Below, piece after piece: positions 34,789 through 43,515 of a stretch of 64,000 nucleotides of DNA. Within the stretch, counting starts at the first letter, position 1. Each line of letters begins with the position of its first letter. The stretch comes from a virus. The notes beneath the pieces were generated by a model. It was not told where the DNA came from and searched no databases. It saw nothing but the letters and a program-made list of their open reading frames with translations. The DNA is taken from positions 1 through 64,000 of IMG/VR virus record IMGVR_UViG_3300023174_000100; one strand, 5' to 3'. The translations under genes and the position numbers were made by a program.

Positions 34789-35800
34789 TGTATCAAAATT
34801 ATTAGATAATCATAGGTTTTTATCTAATGAAAAAACAGTTCTTATAATAGATGGTACAAACTTGTTTGTTAGATGTTTTTGCGCTTATCCTACTTTAAAT
34901 ACTGACGGACATACTATTGGAGGTGCCTTTGGATTTATAGAAACTATGTTTTCTTTTGTTAAAACTTATAATATAAACAAAGTAATAATAGTCTTTGATG
35001 GTCAAGGAGGATCAGTAAGAAGAAGAAAAATGTATAAAGGCTATAAATCCGGAAAACATAAAGGTTTAAAACTAAATAGACTAGTAGAAAATAAATCGGA
35101 AAGTACTGATAAGGAGTCTGACAGACAAATAAGAAGACTTATTGAGTATTTAAACAGCTTACCACTAGTTCAATTAATCATGGACGGAGTAGAAGCAGAT
35201 GATGTAATTTCTATCCTAGTAAAGTCTTCCGAACTAGAAGATTATAAGTATAAATTTATAATGTCTTCGGATAAAGATTACCTCCAACTAGTATCAGAAA
35301 ACATACAAGTTTATAACCCAACAAAAAAAATACTATATTCTCCAAAAAAAGTTGTGGAAGAATTTGGAGTTATACCGGAAAACTTCGTATATTACAAAGC
35401 TTTTATAGGAGACCGTAGTGATAATATTCCTAGCTTTGGATCAGTGGGAGAAAAGTATATTGTTAAGTTTTTTCCTGAAATACAAAAAGGTAAGATAGAT
35501 AATATAGATTTCTTTTATAGAAGAGCCAAGGATTTGATTTCAGAAGGTAAAAAATATAAAGGACTTGATAATATTATAAATGATTTCAACAAGCTAGAAT
35601 TGAATTATAAATTGATTCAATTACATGATGTTAATATATCTTATCATACTAAAAGTGCTATAAGTAGAATACTTAGAGAATTTGTACCTATAAGCCATGA
35701 TTATGAATTTAGAGAAATGTTTTCTTTCGACGGACTTTATTCTAAAATAGATAATTTTGATTCTTGGTATAGGAATTTTGTAAACAGATTAAAATCATAA
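34778..35800 (+). CDS. 5'-3' exonuclease (RNase H / flap nuclease type)
   Basis: Removes RNA primers and flaps from lagging-strand fragments. In the 340-residue product the acidic site residues of this family are visible: LIIDGTNLFVR near residue 24, VIIVFDG near residue 72, VEADDVIS near residue 134 and IMSSDKDYLQL, followed by a helix-hairpin region IGDRSDNIPSFGSVGEKY. These are the order and spacing of the 5' nuclease of DNA polymerase I and of T4 RNase H. Since the window's polymerase lacks this domain, the free-standing enzyme completes it. Confidence 0.9.
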   Translation: MTIDVSKLLDNHRFLSNEKTVLIIDGTNLFVRCFCAYPTLNTDGHTIGGAFGFIETMFSFVKTYNINKVIIVFDGQGGSVRRRKMYKGYKSGKHKGLKLNRLVENKSESTDKESDRQIRRLIEYLNSLPLVQLIMDGVEADDVISILVKSSELEDYKYKFIMSSDKDYLQLVSENIQVYNPTKKILYSPKKVVEEFGVIPENFVYYKAFIGDRSDNIPSFGSVGEKYIVKFFPEIQKGKIDNIDFFYRRAKDLISEGKKYKGLDNIINDFNKLELNYKLIQLHDVNISYHTKSAISRILREFVPISHDYEFREMFSFDGLYSKIDNFDSWYRNFVNRLKS

Positions 35801-35802
35801 TA

Positions 35803-37167
35803 ATGACAGCTAATTTATTAAATTCTTTTGGCTCCGATTTCCAAAAGAAAGTTTTGTACAATTTACTTAATGACGAGTTATTTTTTACTCGTATAATTGA
35901 CATCTTAGATCCTAATTATTTCGAGAACGAGTCGATGTCTTGGATAATTGAAAAGATGCACTCCTATTATGAAACCTATAAACTCCAGCCTACCGTAGAT
36001 GTTTTGAAAGTTAATATTAAAGAACTAGCAAACAAAGACGACAACGATTCTCAATCGGAGAGAAATAAAATTTTTGCGCAAAGTATCTTTATATTTTTAA
36101 AATCTTCGTTAGAGTTAGGAGACGCTAAAGATTTACAGCATGTTAAAGATAAAATTGTAGAGTTTTGCAGAAATAGAGAATACGTTAAGGCATTGAGAAA
36201 TGCCGTAGACTTAGTAAAAAATAATGATTTTGACGCCGCTTTCTCTGCTATTAACAAAGCCCACAATGCTGGTTCAGAACTAGATTTAGGCTATATGTAT
36301 GAGGATACACTAGAAAATAGATACACAGAGGACGACAGAAATCCAATACCTACTCCATGGCCTGTATTAAATTCATATATGAGAGGCGGATTATCTTTTG
36401 GAGAATTAGGTGTTGTTTTATGCCCGCCGAAAGGAGGAAAATCCTGGTTATTAATTTCTCTAGCTGCGCATGCAATGGAGTTAGGAGTTAATGTCATCTA
36501 TTATACGATGGAATTATACCCTACTCAGATATCTAAAAGGATTGATGCTTACATTACGGACATTTCTTTAGATAAATTAAATCAAGAAAACATGCCTCTT
36601 ATAGAAAAAAAGATGTCTGATATCCCAGGAAAGCTTATTATAAAAAAATTTGGGGCTTACAAAGCATCTACTATGACTATTAGGGGACATTTAGACCAAT
36701 GTAATCATCAAGGAATTTCGCCGGGACTAATCATTATAGATGACCCTAAATTACTAAAATCAACTAAAACAGAAAAAAGATTTGCATTAGATGAAATCTT
36801 TACAGACATTAGAAATATTGCAGATGAATATAAAGTTCCAGCATGGGTTCCATCTCAAGCAAACAGAACATCAGAATCAGCTAAAATTGTAAATGGAGAA
36901 CACATTGCAGAATCATATAATGTTCTCATGGTATGTGATTTCATGTTTTCATTATCAAGAAAAAACATTTATCACATTGTAGCATCAAGATTAGGAGAAT
37001 TAGGATTATCATTCGAAGGATTATTAGATACACAATGCGGTAAACATCAAATAAATAATATCATGTCAGATGATGATGATAGAGGTCCTGCTCCAAAAAA
37101 TTCAAGTGCTTTTGATCCGGCAGAAGTCGATAGATTTTTTAAAGAATACGAAGAAATTTCAAATTAA
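35803..37167 (+). CDS. Replicative DNA helicase (DnaB/gp41-like)
   Basis: Unwinds DNA at the fork. The 454-residue product has an N-terminal helical domain (FFTRIIDILDPNYFEN, as in DnaB-type helicases) and a RecA-like ATPase domain with PTPWPVLNSYMRGGLSFGELGVVLCPPKGGKSWLL (Walker A CPPKGGKS near residue 206), YYTMEL and the Walker B region LIIIDDPKLL. The D-D pair in place of the usual D-x-P is typical of some phage members. A linker (NRTSESAKI) follows. It starts two bases after the exonuclease stop. Confidence 0.9.
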   Translation: MTANLLNSFGSDFQKKVLYNLLNDELFFTRIIDILDPNYFENESMSWIIEKMHSYYETYKLQPTVDVLKVNIKELANKDDNDSQSERNKIFAQSIFIFLKSSLELGDAKDLQHVKDKIVEFCRNREYVKALRNAVDLVKNNDFDAAFSAINKAHNAGSELDLGYMYEDTLENRYTEDDRNPIPTPWPVLNSYMRGGLSFGELGVVLCPPKGGKSWLLISLAAHAMELGVNVIYYTMELYPTQISKRIDAYITDISLDKLNQENMPLIEKKMSDIPGKLIIKKFGAYKASTMTIRGHLDQCNHQGISPGLIIIDDPKLLKSTKTEKRFALDEIFTDIRNIADEYKVPAWVPSQANRTSESAKIVNGEHIAESYNVLMVCDFMFSLSRKNIYHIVASRLGELGLSFEGLLDTQCGKHQINNIMSDDDDRGPAPKNSSAFDPAEVDRFFKEYEEISN

Positions 37168-37179
37168 TAACTCCACTAC

Positions 37180-37201
37180 TTGAGTACTTATTTTTACTCA
37201 A
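37180..37201 (+). promoter_or_regulatory. Stem-loop between helicase and ribonucleotide reductase genes
   Basis: TTGAGTA (37180-37186) pairs with TACTCAA (37195-37201) around an eight-base loop. The 67-base gap has no T-run after it, so it is not a clear terminator. It may mark a processing site or a leader element for the ribonucleotide reductase pair. Confidence 0.5.
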
Positions 37202-37234
37202 TCATATTTCAATAAAATTCATAACTTCAACAAC

Positions 37235-38200
37235 ATGCCTTTATTAAAAGAAAGACTGCATTTCAAACCATTTGAGTATCAATGGGCTTATGATTATTGG
37301 TTTAAACAACAAAATGCCCACTGGTTGCATACAGAAATTAATATGCAAAAAGACATCAAAGATTGGGATGAAAATCTTAATCCATCTGAAAAAAATGTCA
37401 TTGGTAACATCTTAAAAGGATTTGCCCAAACTGAAACACATGTAAATGACTATTGGTCTCAATATGTTACTACATGGTTTCCCGTTCCTGAAATTAAGAT
37501 GATGGCAGTAACATTTGGAGCATTTGAAACAATACATGCTACAGCTTATTCATATTTAAATGATACTTTAGGTTTAGATGATTTTCAAGCATTCCTGCAA
37601 GATGAGGCAACAATGAATAAATTGCAAGTTCTTATTGATGTAGATAAAAATGATACATCTATATCTAACATTGCAAGAAGTTTAGCATTATTTTCTGCAT
37701 GCGCCGAAGGTATTCAATTATTTAGTTCTTTTGCAGTCCTCCTCTCATTTAGAAAATCAAACAGACTAAAAGGTATTGGACAACAAATGATATTTTCTGT
37801 AAGAGATGAAAGTTTACATAGCGAAGCTGGATGTAGATTGTTTAGAGAATTGATTGCTGAAAATCCTGAAATATGGACGCCGGAATTTAAAAATAGTATT
37901 ATGCAGGGCATTCATTTGTCCTTAATTAATGAGTTTGCGTACATAGAGAGTATTTTTGAAATGGGAGAATTAGAGACTTTATCAAAACACAATCTCAAGA
38001 ATTTTATGTATGATAGAGCCAATAGAAAATTAATTGAATTAGGACTAAAACCAGTATATAAAGTAGACCAAAAATCAATAGATGATATGTCTTGGTTTTA
38101 CATAATGGTTTCTGGTGAACAACAAACAGACTTCTTCGATAATAGAGAAACCGGATACGCTAAACCTAATGAAGATTGGAACAGCGATGACTTATTTTAA
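37235..38200 (+). CDS. nrdB: Ribonucleotide reductase class I, small subunit
   Basis: Radical-generating subunit that supplies deoxyribonucleotides together with the next gene product. In the 321-residue protein the di-iron ligands are placed as in class I R2: ETHVND, FETIHATAYSYL (Glu and His ligands plus the radical Tyr four residues after the His), ACAEGIQLFSSF and RDESLHSEAG. The presence of the Tyr argues for the classical tyrosyl radical. The gene is nine bases before the large subunit gene, and the C-terminal tail NEDWNSDDLF would bind the large subunit. Confidence 0.95.
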   Translation: MPLLKERLHFKPFEYQWAYDYWFKQQNAHWLHTEINMQKDIKDWDENLNPSEKNVIGNILKGFAQTETHVNDYWSQYVTTWFPVPEIKMMAVTFGAFETIHATAYSYLNDTLGLDDFQAFLQDEATMNKLQVLIDVDKNDTSISNIARSLALFSACAEGIQLFSSFAVLLSFRKSNRLKGIGQQMIFSVRDESLHSEAGCRLFRELIAENPEIWTPEFKNSIMQGIHLSLINEFAYIESIFEMGELETLSKHNLKNFMYDRANRKLIELGLKPVYKVDQKSIDDMSWFYIMVSGEQQTDFFDNRETGYAKPNEDWNSDDLF

Positions 38201-38209
38201 ATTATAAAA

Positions 38210-39934
38210 ATGAACGAATTACACGACTTAGCAAAAAAACAGGGATGGACAATAAATGACATACCTGAGTGGGGTAATAATAGCCTCTACCTAACAACTA
38301 TACTAGGAGGATATTTACAAAATAAAGAAACTCCTAAAAATGCGTATATCAGGTTAGCTATTACAGCCGCAAAGTACTTAAACAAACCTGAACTTTTTTC
38401 TAAATTTTTTGAAATACTTTGGAATGGATGGCTGATACCATCTACTCCGGTAATGAGTAATTTTGGAACTAACAGGGGATTACCTATATCATGTTTTGGC
38501 GGATATGTGGGTGATTCCATGTACGATATATACAGAAAAAATCTTGAAATGGCTATACTATCTAAACACGGTGGAGGTACTGCATATGATTTTTCTGAAA
38601 TTAGACCTAAAGGAGCATTAATAAAAGACGGATCAAATGGAACTACTGATGGAATTATACCTTTTATAAAATCTTTTGATTCTACTATTATAGCATCTAA
38701 ACAAGGTAAAATGAGAAGAGGTGCTGTAGCTGTGTATTTATCCGCAAATCACTCGGAGTTTTCTGACTTCTTAAAAATAAGAGAACCAAAAGGGGATATT
38801 AATAGACAATGTCATAATATTCATATGGGAGCAAAATTCTCTAATGATTTTATGGAGGAAGTTATTAATAAAAATGGTAGCAAAAGAGAGTTGTGGTTAG
38901 AGCATATAAAAACTAGAGTTAAAACTGGAGAGCCATATACATTTTTTGTGGATAATGCTAATGCAAATCTTAAAAGTACATTTTCCGCATATAATTTAAA
39001 GGTAAGACACAGTCAATTATGCGCGGAAATAATGTTACCTTCTGATGAAAATCACACTTTTGTATGTTGCCTATCTTCTATGAATTTATATAAATGGGAT
39101 GAATGGTCAAAAACAGATGCAGTATATTATGCCACTATATTCTTAGATGCAGTAATCTCTGAGTTTTTAGAAAAAGCTAAACATATACAAGGAATTGAAG
39201 ACTCTATAAGATTTGCCGAAAAATCTAGAGCTTTAGGATTAGGGGCATTAGGATGGGCTTCACTTTTACAAAAAATGAGAATACCTTTCGTGGGAATACA
39301 GGCAACTTCTTTAACCAGGGTTATTTTTAGTCATATAAAGGAAAAATCAGATAAAGCTTCTATGTGGATGGCTAAAGAGTTTGGCGAACCTGCCTGGTGT
39401 GAGAAGAGCGGGTATAGAAATTTAACTTGTATAGCTGTAGCCCCCAATAGAAGTTCATCTAAATTGGCCGGAGGAATGTCTCAAGGAATTGAACCATTTG
39501 CCGCCAATTTGTATATGGATGATGATGCAAAAGGAGCTCACCTAAGAAGAAATCCCGATTTAGAAAAATTACTAGACGAAAAAGGACTTAATACCCCTCA
39601 AATATGGGATATTATTGCGGAAGATAAAGGTTCTGTTAGAAATATAGATGGTTTAACAGATGAAGAAAAAGAAGTATTTAGAACATTTAAGGAAATAAAT
39701 CAATTAGAGTTGGTTAGACAAGCAGCAATTAGGCAAGAATATATTGATCAAGGACAGTCTATAAATCTAGCTTTCTTTCATGATGCACCTGCAAAATGGA
39801 TAAATCAAGTTCATATCGAAGCCTGGAAATTAGGAATTAAATCTTTGTATTATTTAAGATCTGAGAGCAATCTAAGAGCCGATAGTAAACAACAGAGAGA
39901 TTTGTATTCCGAGTGTATTGTCTGTGAAGGTTAA
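38210..39934 (+). CDS. nrdA: Ribonucleotide reductase class I, large subunit
   Basis: Reduces ribonucleoside diphosphates. The 574-residue protein is short because it lacks the N-terminal ATP cone that mediates dATP inhibition. Active-site Cys residues are recognisable: PISCFGG (first redox Cys), QLCAEI (thiyl radical Cys, with Gln where E. coli has Asn437) and CCLSSMNL (second redox Cys). APNRSSSKLAGGMSQGIEPFAANLY is the usual loop near the substrate. The C-terminus SECIVCEG carries the Cys pair that passes electrons from thioredoxin or glutaredoxin. A terminator follows about 60 bases after the stop. Confidence 0.95.
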   Translation: MNELHDLAKKQGWTINDIPEWGNNSLYLTTILGGYLQNKETPKNAYIRLAITAAKYLNKPELFSKFFEILWNGWLIPSTPVMSNFGTNRGLPISCFGGYVGDSMYDIYRKNLEMAILSKHGGGTAYDFSEIRPKGALIKDGSNGTTDGIIPFIKSFDSTIIASKQGKMRRGAVAVYLSANHSEFSDFLKIREPKGDINRQCHNIHMGAKFSNDFMEEVINKNGSKRELWLEHIKTRVKTGEPYTFFVDNANANLKSTFSAYNLKVRHSQLCAEIMLPSDENHTFVCCLSSMNLYKWDEWSKTDAVYYATIFLDAVISEFLEKAKHIQGIEDSIRFAEKSRALGLGALGWASLLQKMRIPFVGIQATSLTRVIFSHIKEKSDKASMWMAKEFGEPAWCEKSGYRNLTCIAVAPNRSSSKLAGGMSQGIEPFAANLYMDDDAKGAHLRRNPDLEKLLDEKGLNTPQIWDIIAEDKGSVRNIDGLTDEEKEVFRTFKEINQLELVRQAAIRQEYIDQGQSINLAFFHDAPAKWINQVHIEAWKLGIKSLYYLRSESNLRADSKQQRDLYSECIVCEG

Positions 39935-39993
39935 TTTTTATTTTATATCATATAATAAACAAGAGGTATTTAAGTTGTTGAAAGTTTTTTTGC

Positions 39994-40021
39994 GAGGAGG
40001 CATAAAAGCCTCCTCTTTTTA
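39994..40021 (+). terminator. Intrinsic terminator after the ribonucleotide reductase genes
   Basis: GAGGAGGC (39994-40001) pairs with GCCTCCTC (40008-40015) around the loop ATAAAA, followed by TTTTTAT. It closes the nrdB-nrdA unit. Confidence 0.92.
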
Positions 40022-40035
40022 TAAAACTTTATTAT

Positions 40036-40042
40036 TATTTAT
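40036..40042 (+). promoter_or_regulatory. TATTTAT motif after the nrd terminator
   Basis: TATTTAT, directly after the terminator at 39994-40021 and 26 bases before the next ATG. The terminator-then-motif order supports a promoter reading for this heptamer. Confidence 0.5.
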
Positions 40043-40068
40043 TGGTTTTATCGTAAAATAACTATACC

Positions 40069-40365
40069 ATGATTGATTATAAACAAGTAAAAGAAAATTC
40101 TTCTCCTGAAGAAGAAATAAAAAAAATTTTTAAAAACTTAGAAAATCTTGTCTTATATAAAGACTCTAAGTATAATGGAGCCGCAGACTCTCCCTTAAAT
40201 ATATTTACTGATAAGCATAAATTTGGATACAGAGCCGATGATAAATTGAAAAGGATACAAAACTCTGAGGAATTAAGAAAAAATGATGTAGTCGATTTGA
40301 TAGGATATTTAATATTAATTTTAAGAGATAAGAAGTGGACTGATTTTGATGATTTGAAAGATTAA
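40069..40365 (+). CDS. Nmad1/DUF1599-like or MazG-like small protein
   Basis: The 98-residue product resembles small all-helical proteins related to MazG and to the nucleotide modification associated domain 1 (DUF1599): YKDSKYNGAADSPLNIFTDKHKFGYRADDKLKRIQNSEELRKNDVVDLIGYLILIL. Acidic residues (E, D) in the helices could bind metal and nucleotide. Families like this hydrolyse nucleotides or accompany modified-base pathways. The neighbouring nrd genes fit nucleotide metabolism. The assignment is by resemblance only. Confidence 0.6.
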   Translation: MIDYKQVKENSSPEEEIKKIFKNLENLVLYKDSKYNGAADSPLNIFTDKHKFGYRADDKLKRIQNSEELRKNDVVDLIGYLILILRDKKWTDFDDLKD

Positions 40366-40374
40366 AATAATTTC

Positions 40375-40839
40375 ATGAAAGTATGCATTAGCTGTGGAAT
40401 AGAGAAGGAAGAGAATGATTTTCATCAATCCGGAAATGGTAGAAGAAGACGTACATGTAAAAAATGTCATAATAAAAATTGGAAGTATTGCTTATTAGGT
40501 AACTTATCTAGCAAAGAATCTCTTCCACCTTCTACTCTTGTAAAAGGTGTAAGAAAACCTAGAAAACCTAAAGATAAAAGAGTTGACATGAAATTTTTAG
40601 AATCATTAAAAGATAAACAGAATGGTCTTTGTTATTGGCTAAATATACCTTTAGATTTTACTATGAAGGATAAGTTAAGAAAGCCTAGTATAGATAGATT
40701 AGACAATTCTAGGGGGTATGATGCGGATAATATTGTATTGACTACTGTTTTTGCTAACACAGGAAGAAGGGATGCATCTGTAGAAGAGATGAAATCTTTT
40801 TTGGATAATTATATATTTTTTCAAAAAATTGATTTTTAA
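40375..40839 (+). CDS. HNH endonuclease-like protein
   Basis: The 154-residue product begins with two Cys pairs (CISCG and CKKCH, a zinc site) and ends with an HNH-like core PSIDRLDNSRGYDADNIVLTTVFANTGR, in which the catalytic His of the family appears as Asp-Arg-Leu-Asp-Asn. Proteins of this kind are common as free-standing phage nucleases. Whether it cleaves DNA is unclear because the typical His is missing. It is 12 bases upstream of the DNA polymerase gene, a frequent site for homing endonucleases. Confidence 0.7.
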   Translation: MKVCISCGIEKEENDFHQSGNGRRRRTCKKCHNKNWKYCLLGNLSSKESLPPSTLVKGVRKPRKPKDKRVDMKFLESLKDKQNGLCYWLNIPLDFTMKDKLRKPSIDRLDNSRGYDADNIVLTTVFANTGRRDASVEEMKSFLDNYIFFQKIDF

Positions 40840-40850
40840 TTATATAGGTT

Positions 40851-43208
40851 ATGATAATAACAAAAAATTATACTACTTGTAATACTATAGATAAAATAAA
40901 GGAATTATCTAACATGATTGATTCTTATGACATAATAAGCTTTGACGTAGAATCAACAGGCTTAAATGTTAGAAAAGATATAATAGTAGGATTATCTTTT
41001 GGATTTAAACCCGGGCTTTCTTATTATTTACCTACTTACGAATGGTCTGTAGAAAAACAAGAGCTTTTAAATCTTTCTATAGAATCTTACAATAATATAA
41101 AATTAGCTATCGGATTAGTTAAGAAATTGATAGGTAAAAAATTAATAATGCATAATGCTTCTTATGATACATCTATTGTATTAAGTAATTATGAAATAGA
41201 TTTATTACCTTCTTTACATGCTGATACTATTTTATTAGTTCATACAACTAGAGAAGAAGGATCTGTGGGACTAGGAAGACCCTTTGCTTTAAAATCAATA
41301 GGCAAGATGGTTCAAAAACACATTTTTTTAGACGTAGATAAGGAAGCAAACGAAGAGCAAATCTTAATGAAAGAATCTGTAAAAAGAAATGGAGGTCAAA
41401 TAACACAAGATAATTTTGAGATTTATAAAGCAGATTTAGATATTTTAGCTAAATATGCCTGCGCAGATACTGATTTAACTATGCGTATTTTTATGTTATT
41501 TTCTAAAATTTTAAAAGAGGAAGATTTAGAGGACTTTTTCTATAACATAGAAGTAATGCCTTTGTATAAAGAAGTAACAGTTCCCATGGAAAGGGAGGGT
41601 ATTTTGATGGACATAAAAAAAATAAAAGAAGCCCAGAAAGATATATTAGATGATATAAATCAAATAAAGCAAGAAGTCTATACATCTTTAAGACAATCTT
41701 CGGATTTTAAACGATGGGTATATTTTACAGCTACTAGTAAATACCCTAGTTTTAAAGAAAAAGAAAACTACCTTATTCCCTCAAAAGGACCTTTGCTGAT
41801 GGAGTTAATTAATTTATATGGATTAATAAGTCATTTTACAAATGACAAAGGAGAAATTAAAATACTTAAAAAATCAGTGCTGTCTCTACCTGATTCAGAA
41901 ATAAAAAAATATCTCTTAGGAGAATCTTTTACGAATTCTGAAATATCAAATGAATTGAAAAAAAATTTATCTTTTTGTGCAGTAAATCTTTGGAAAAAAT
42001 TAAATGATAATGAGCTTATAAATATAAATTCTAAGCAGCAATTAGGCTCTTTTGTTTTTGACTTTCTTAAAGAAAAACCCATAACTTATACAGATAAAGG
42101 AGCACCTCAATTTAACGAAAGTTTTTTAGAGACACTTGAAGATAAATATGAGTGGAGTAAAAAGTTAACTACCTATAATAAGCTGACAAAGTTAAAATCA
42201 GCTTATATGGATAGATTCTTAGATAACTGTGAAAATGACCGATATTACTTTTACTATCAGCAACATGGTACAGTTTCGGGGAGATATAGCAGTGACGCTC
42301 AGCAACTTCCAAGACCATTTGAATCTAATCAAGGGGTAGACCCTAGAGTATATAAATATACTAATATGATTAGAACATTTTTTATATGTGACAAAAATAC
42401 TGTTTTTATTGACTGTGATTATGTAAGTCTAGAACCTCATATATTTGCTCATATAAGCGGAGATGAAGGGTTGCGAGAAATATTTAGGAAAAATTGGGAT
42501 TTTTATTCTCGTATTGCTATAGATACGGAAAAATTAACTCAATACTCTGCTGATCCGGAGGATAATAATTTCCTAAAGAAGGCCAATAAAACTATTAGGA
42601 ATAAAGCAAAAAGTTATTCTTTAGGTATTCCTTATGGTATGTCCGCCTATGCTTTAAGTAAAACAATTGATGTTTCTGTAAAAGAAGCTAAGATATTAAT
42701 TGATGGGTATTTAAATGCATATCCTGAATTAAAAAAATGGATGATTGAGAGTGAAGATTTTGTAAAAAATAACGGATTTATAAAATGTCAATCTGGTAGA
42801 ATAAGACATTTGCCTAAAGTTAAATTTTATTATAAAAAATATCAGGATAAACTTTTAGACTATGACTTTAGAGAAAGTTTAAAAAGAGAGTATGGAGAAA
42901 AAGAAGTTCTTGATATGTATAGAGATTATAAGAATGGTTTAAATAATGCTAAAAATATTCAAATACAATCCATGGCAGCTCATATTGTCAATAAATCAGC
43001 TCTTTTTATAAATAGAGAGTTTATAAAAAGAGGAATAAAAGGACTAGTAGTAGCTCAAATTCACGACCAATTAATTTTTAAAGTTGAGGAAAATAGAAAA
43101 GAGGATGCGCTAAATATTGTTCAAGACATAATGGAGAACTCAACAAAACTAAGCATTGCGCTAAAAGCCCCTCCAGAAATATCTAAAAATTGGCAAGAAG
43201 GACATTAA
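40851..43208 (+). CDS. DNA polymerase, family A with 3'-5' exonuclease
   Basis: Probable replicative polymerase, in place of the family B gp43 of T4. The 785-residue protein has exonuclease motifs ISFDVESTGL, LIMHNASYDTS and YACADTDLTM in its first 220 residues. The polymerase region shows GTVSGRYSSDAQQLPRP, motif A DCDYVSLEPHIFAHI, motif B RNKAKSYSLGIPYG and motif C QIHDQLIF. At the position of E. coli Phe762 there is Leu (L591), a variant known from viral metagenome PolA. Motif C reads HDQ, where most have HDE. No 5' nuclease domain is fused; it is separate at 34778. Confidence 0.94.
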   Translation: MIITKNYTTCNTIDKIKELSNMIDSYDIISFDVESTGLNVRKDIIVGLSFGFKPGLSYYLPTYEWSVEKQELLNLSIESYNNIKLAIGLVKKLIGKKLIMHNASYDTSIVLSNYEIDLLPSLHADTILLVHTTREEGSVGLGRPFALKSIGKMVQKHIFLDVDKEANEEQILMKESVKRNGGQITQDNFEIYKADLDILAKYACADTDLTMRIFMLFSKILKEEDLEDFFYNIEVMPLYKEVTVPMEREGILMDIKKIKEAQKDILDDINQIKQEVYTSLRQSSDFKRWVYFTATSKYPSFKEKENYLIPSKGPLLMELINLYGLISHFTNDKGEIKILKKSVLSLPDSEIKKYLLGESFTNSEISNELKKNLSFCAVNLWKKLNDNELININSKQQLGSFVFDFLKEKPITYTDKGAPQFNESFLETLEDKYEWSKKLTTYNKLTKLKSAYMDRFLDNCENDRYYFYYQQHGTVSGRYSSDAQQLPRPFESNQGVDPRVYKYTNMIRTFFICDKNTVFIDCDYVSLEPHIFAHISGDEGLREIFRKNWDFYSRIAIDTEKLTQYSADPEDNNFLKKANKTIRNKAKSYSLGIPYGMSAYALSKTIDVSVKEAKILIDGYLNAYPELKKWMIESEDFVKNNGFIKCQSGRIRHLPKVKFYYKKYQDKLLDYDFRESLKREYGEKEVLDMYRDYKNGLNNAKNIQIQSMAAHIVNKSALFINREFIKRGIKGLVVAQIHDQLIFKVEENRKEDALNIVQDIMENSTKLSIALKAPPEISKNWQEGH

Positions 43209-43224
43209 ATAATTAATATATAAC

Positions 43225-43231
43225 TATTTAT
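43225..43231 (+). promoter_or_regulatory. TATTTAT motif after the polymerase gene
   Basis: TATTTATAG in the 74-base gap between the polymerase gene and the next small gene, 51 bases before its ATG. Confidence 0.45.
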
Positions 43232-43282
43232 AGTAGAATAAAACTTTTTATAATTTTCTTTGTTTTTTACTAAAAATAATAT

Positions 43283-43504
43283 ATGAATATACCTCCTATA
43301 GAACCTCCAAAATTACAAATAACTTCAGATCAATTAGATGGAATTTGTTGTAATTCTTGCGAATCAGAATATTTTAAACAAGTTATAATGCTTAAAAAAA
43401 TTAGCAAATTATACACCGGAACCACAAAAGATAAAATAGTAACTATTCCTGTTTTCATATGCGATTCTTGCGGGGATCCTATAGACATGGAAAAATTATC
43501 TTAA
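43283..43504 (+). CDS. Small zinc-ribbon-like protein
   Basis: A 73-residue protein with two Cys pairs, CCNSC near residue 22 and CDSCG near residue 60, about 35 residues apart. That is the spacing of a small zinc ribbon. Function is unknown. It lies between the polymerase and a RecB-type nuclease gene and may act in the same process. Confidence 0.65.
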   Translation: MNIPPIEPPKLQITSDQLDGICCNSCESEYFKQVIMLKKISKLYTGTTKDKIVTIPVFICDSCGDPIDMEKLS

Positions 43505-43515
43505 CTCATCAATAA

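Noticed and set aside
37180-37201. Terminator after the helicase gene
   Set aside because: The seven-pair hairpin lacks a T-run, so it is listed only as a stem-loop of unknown role.
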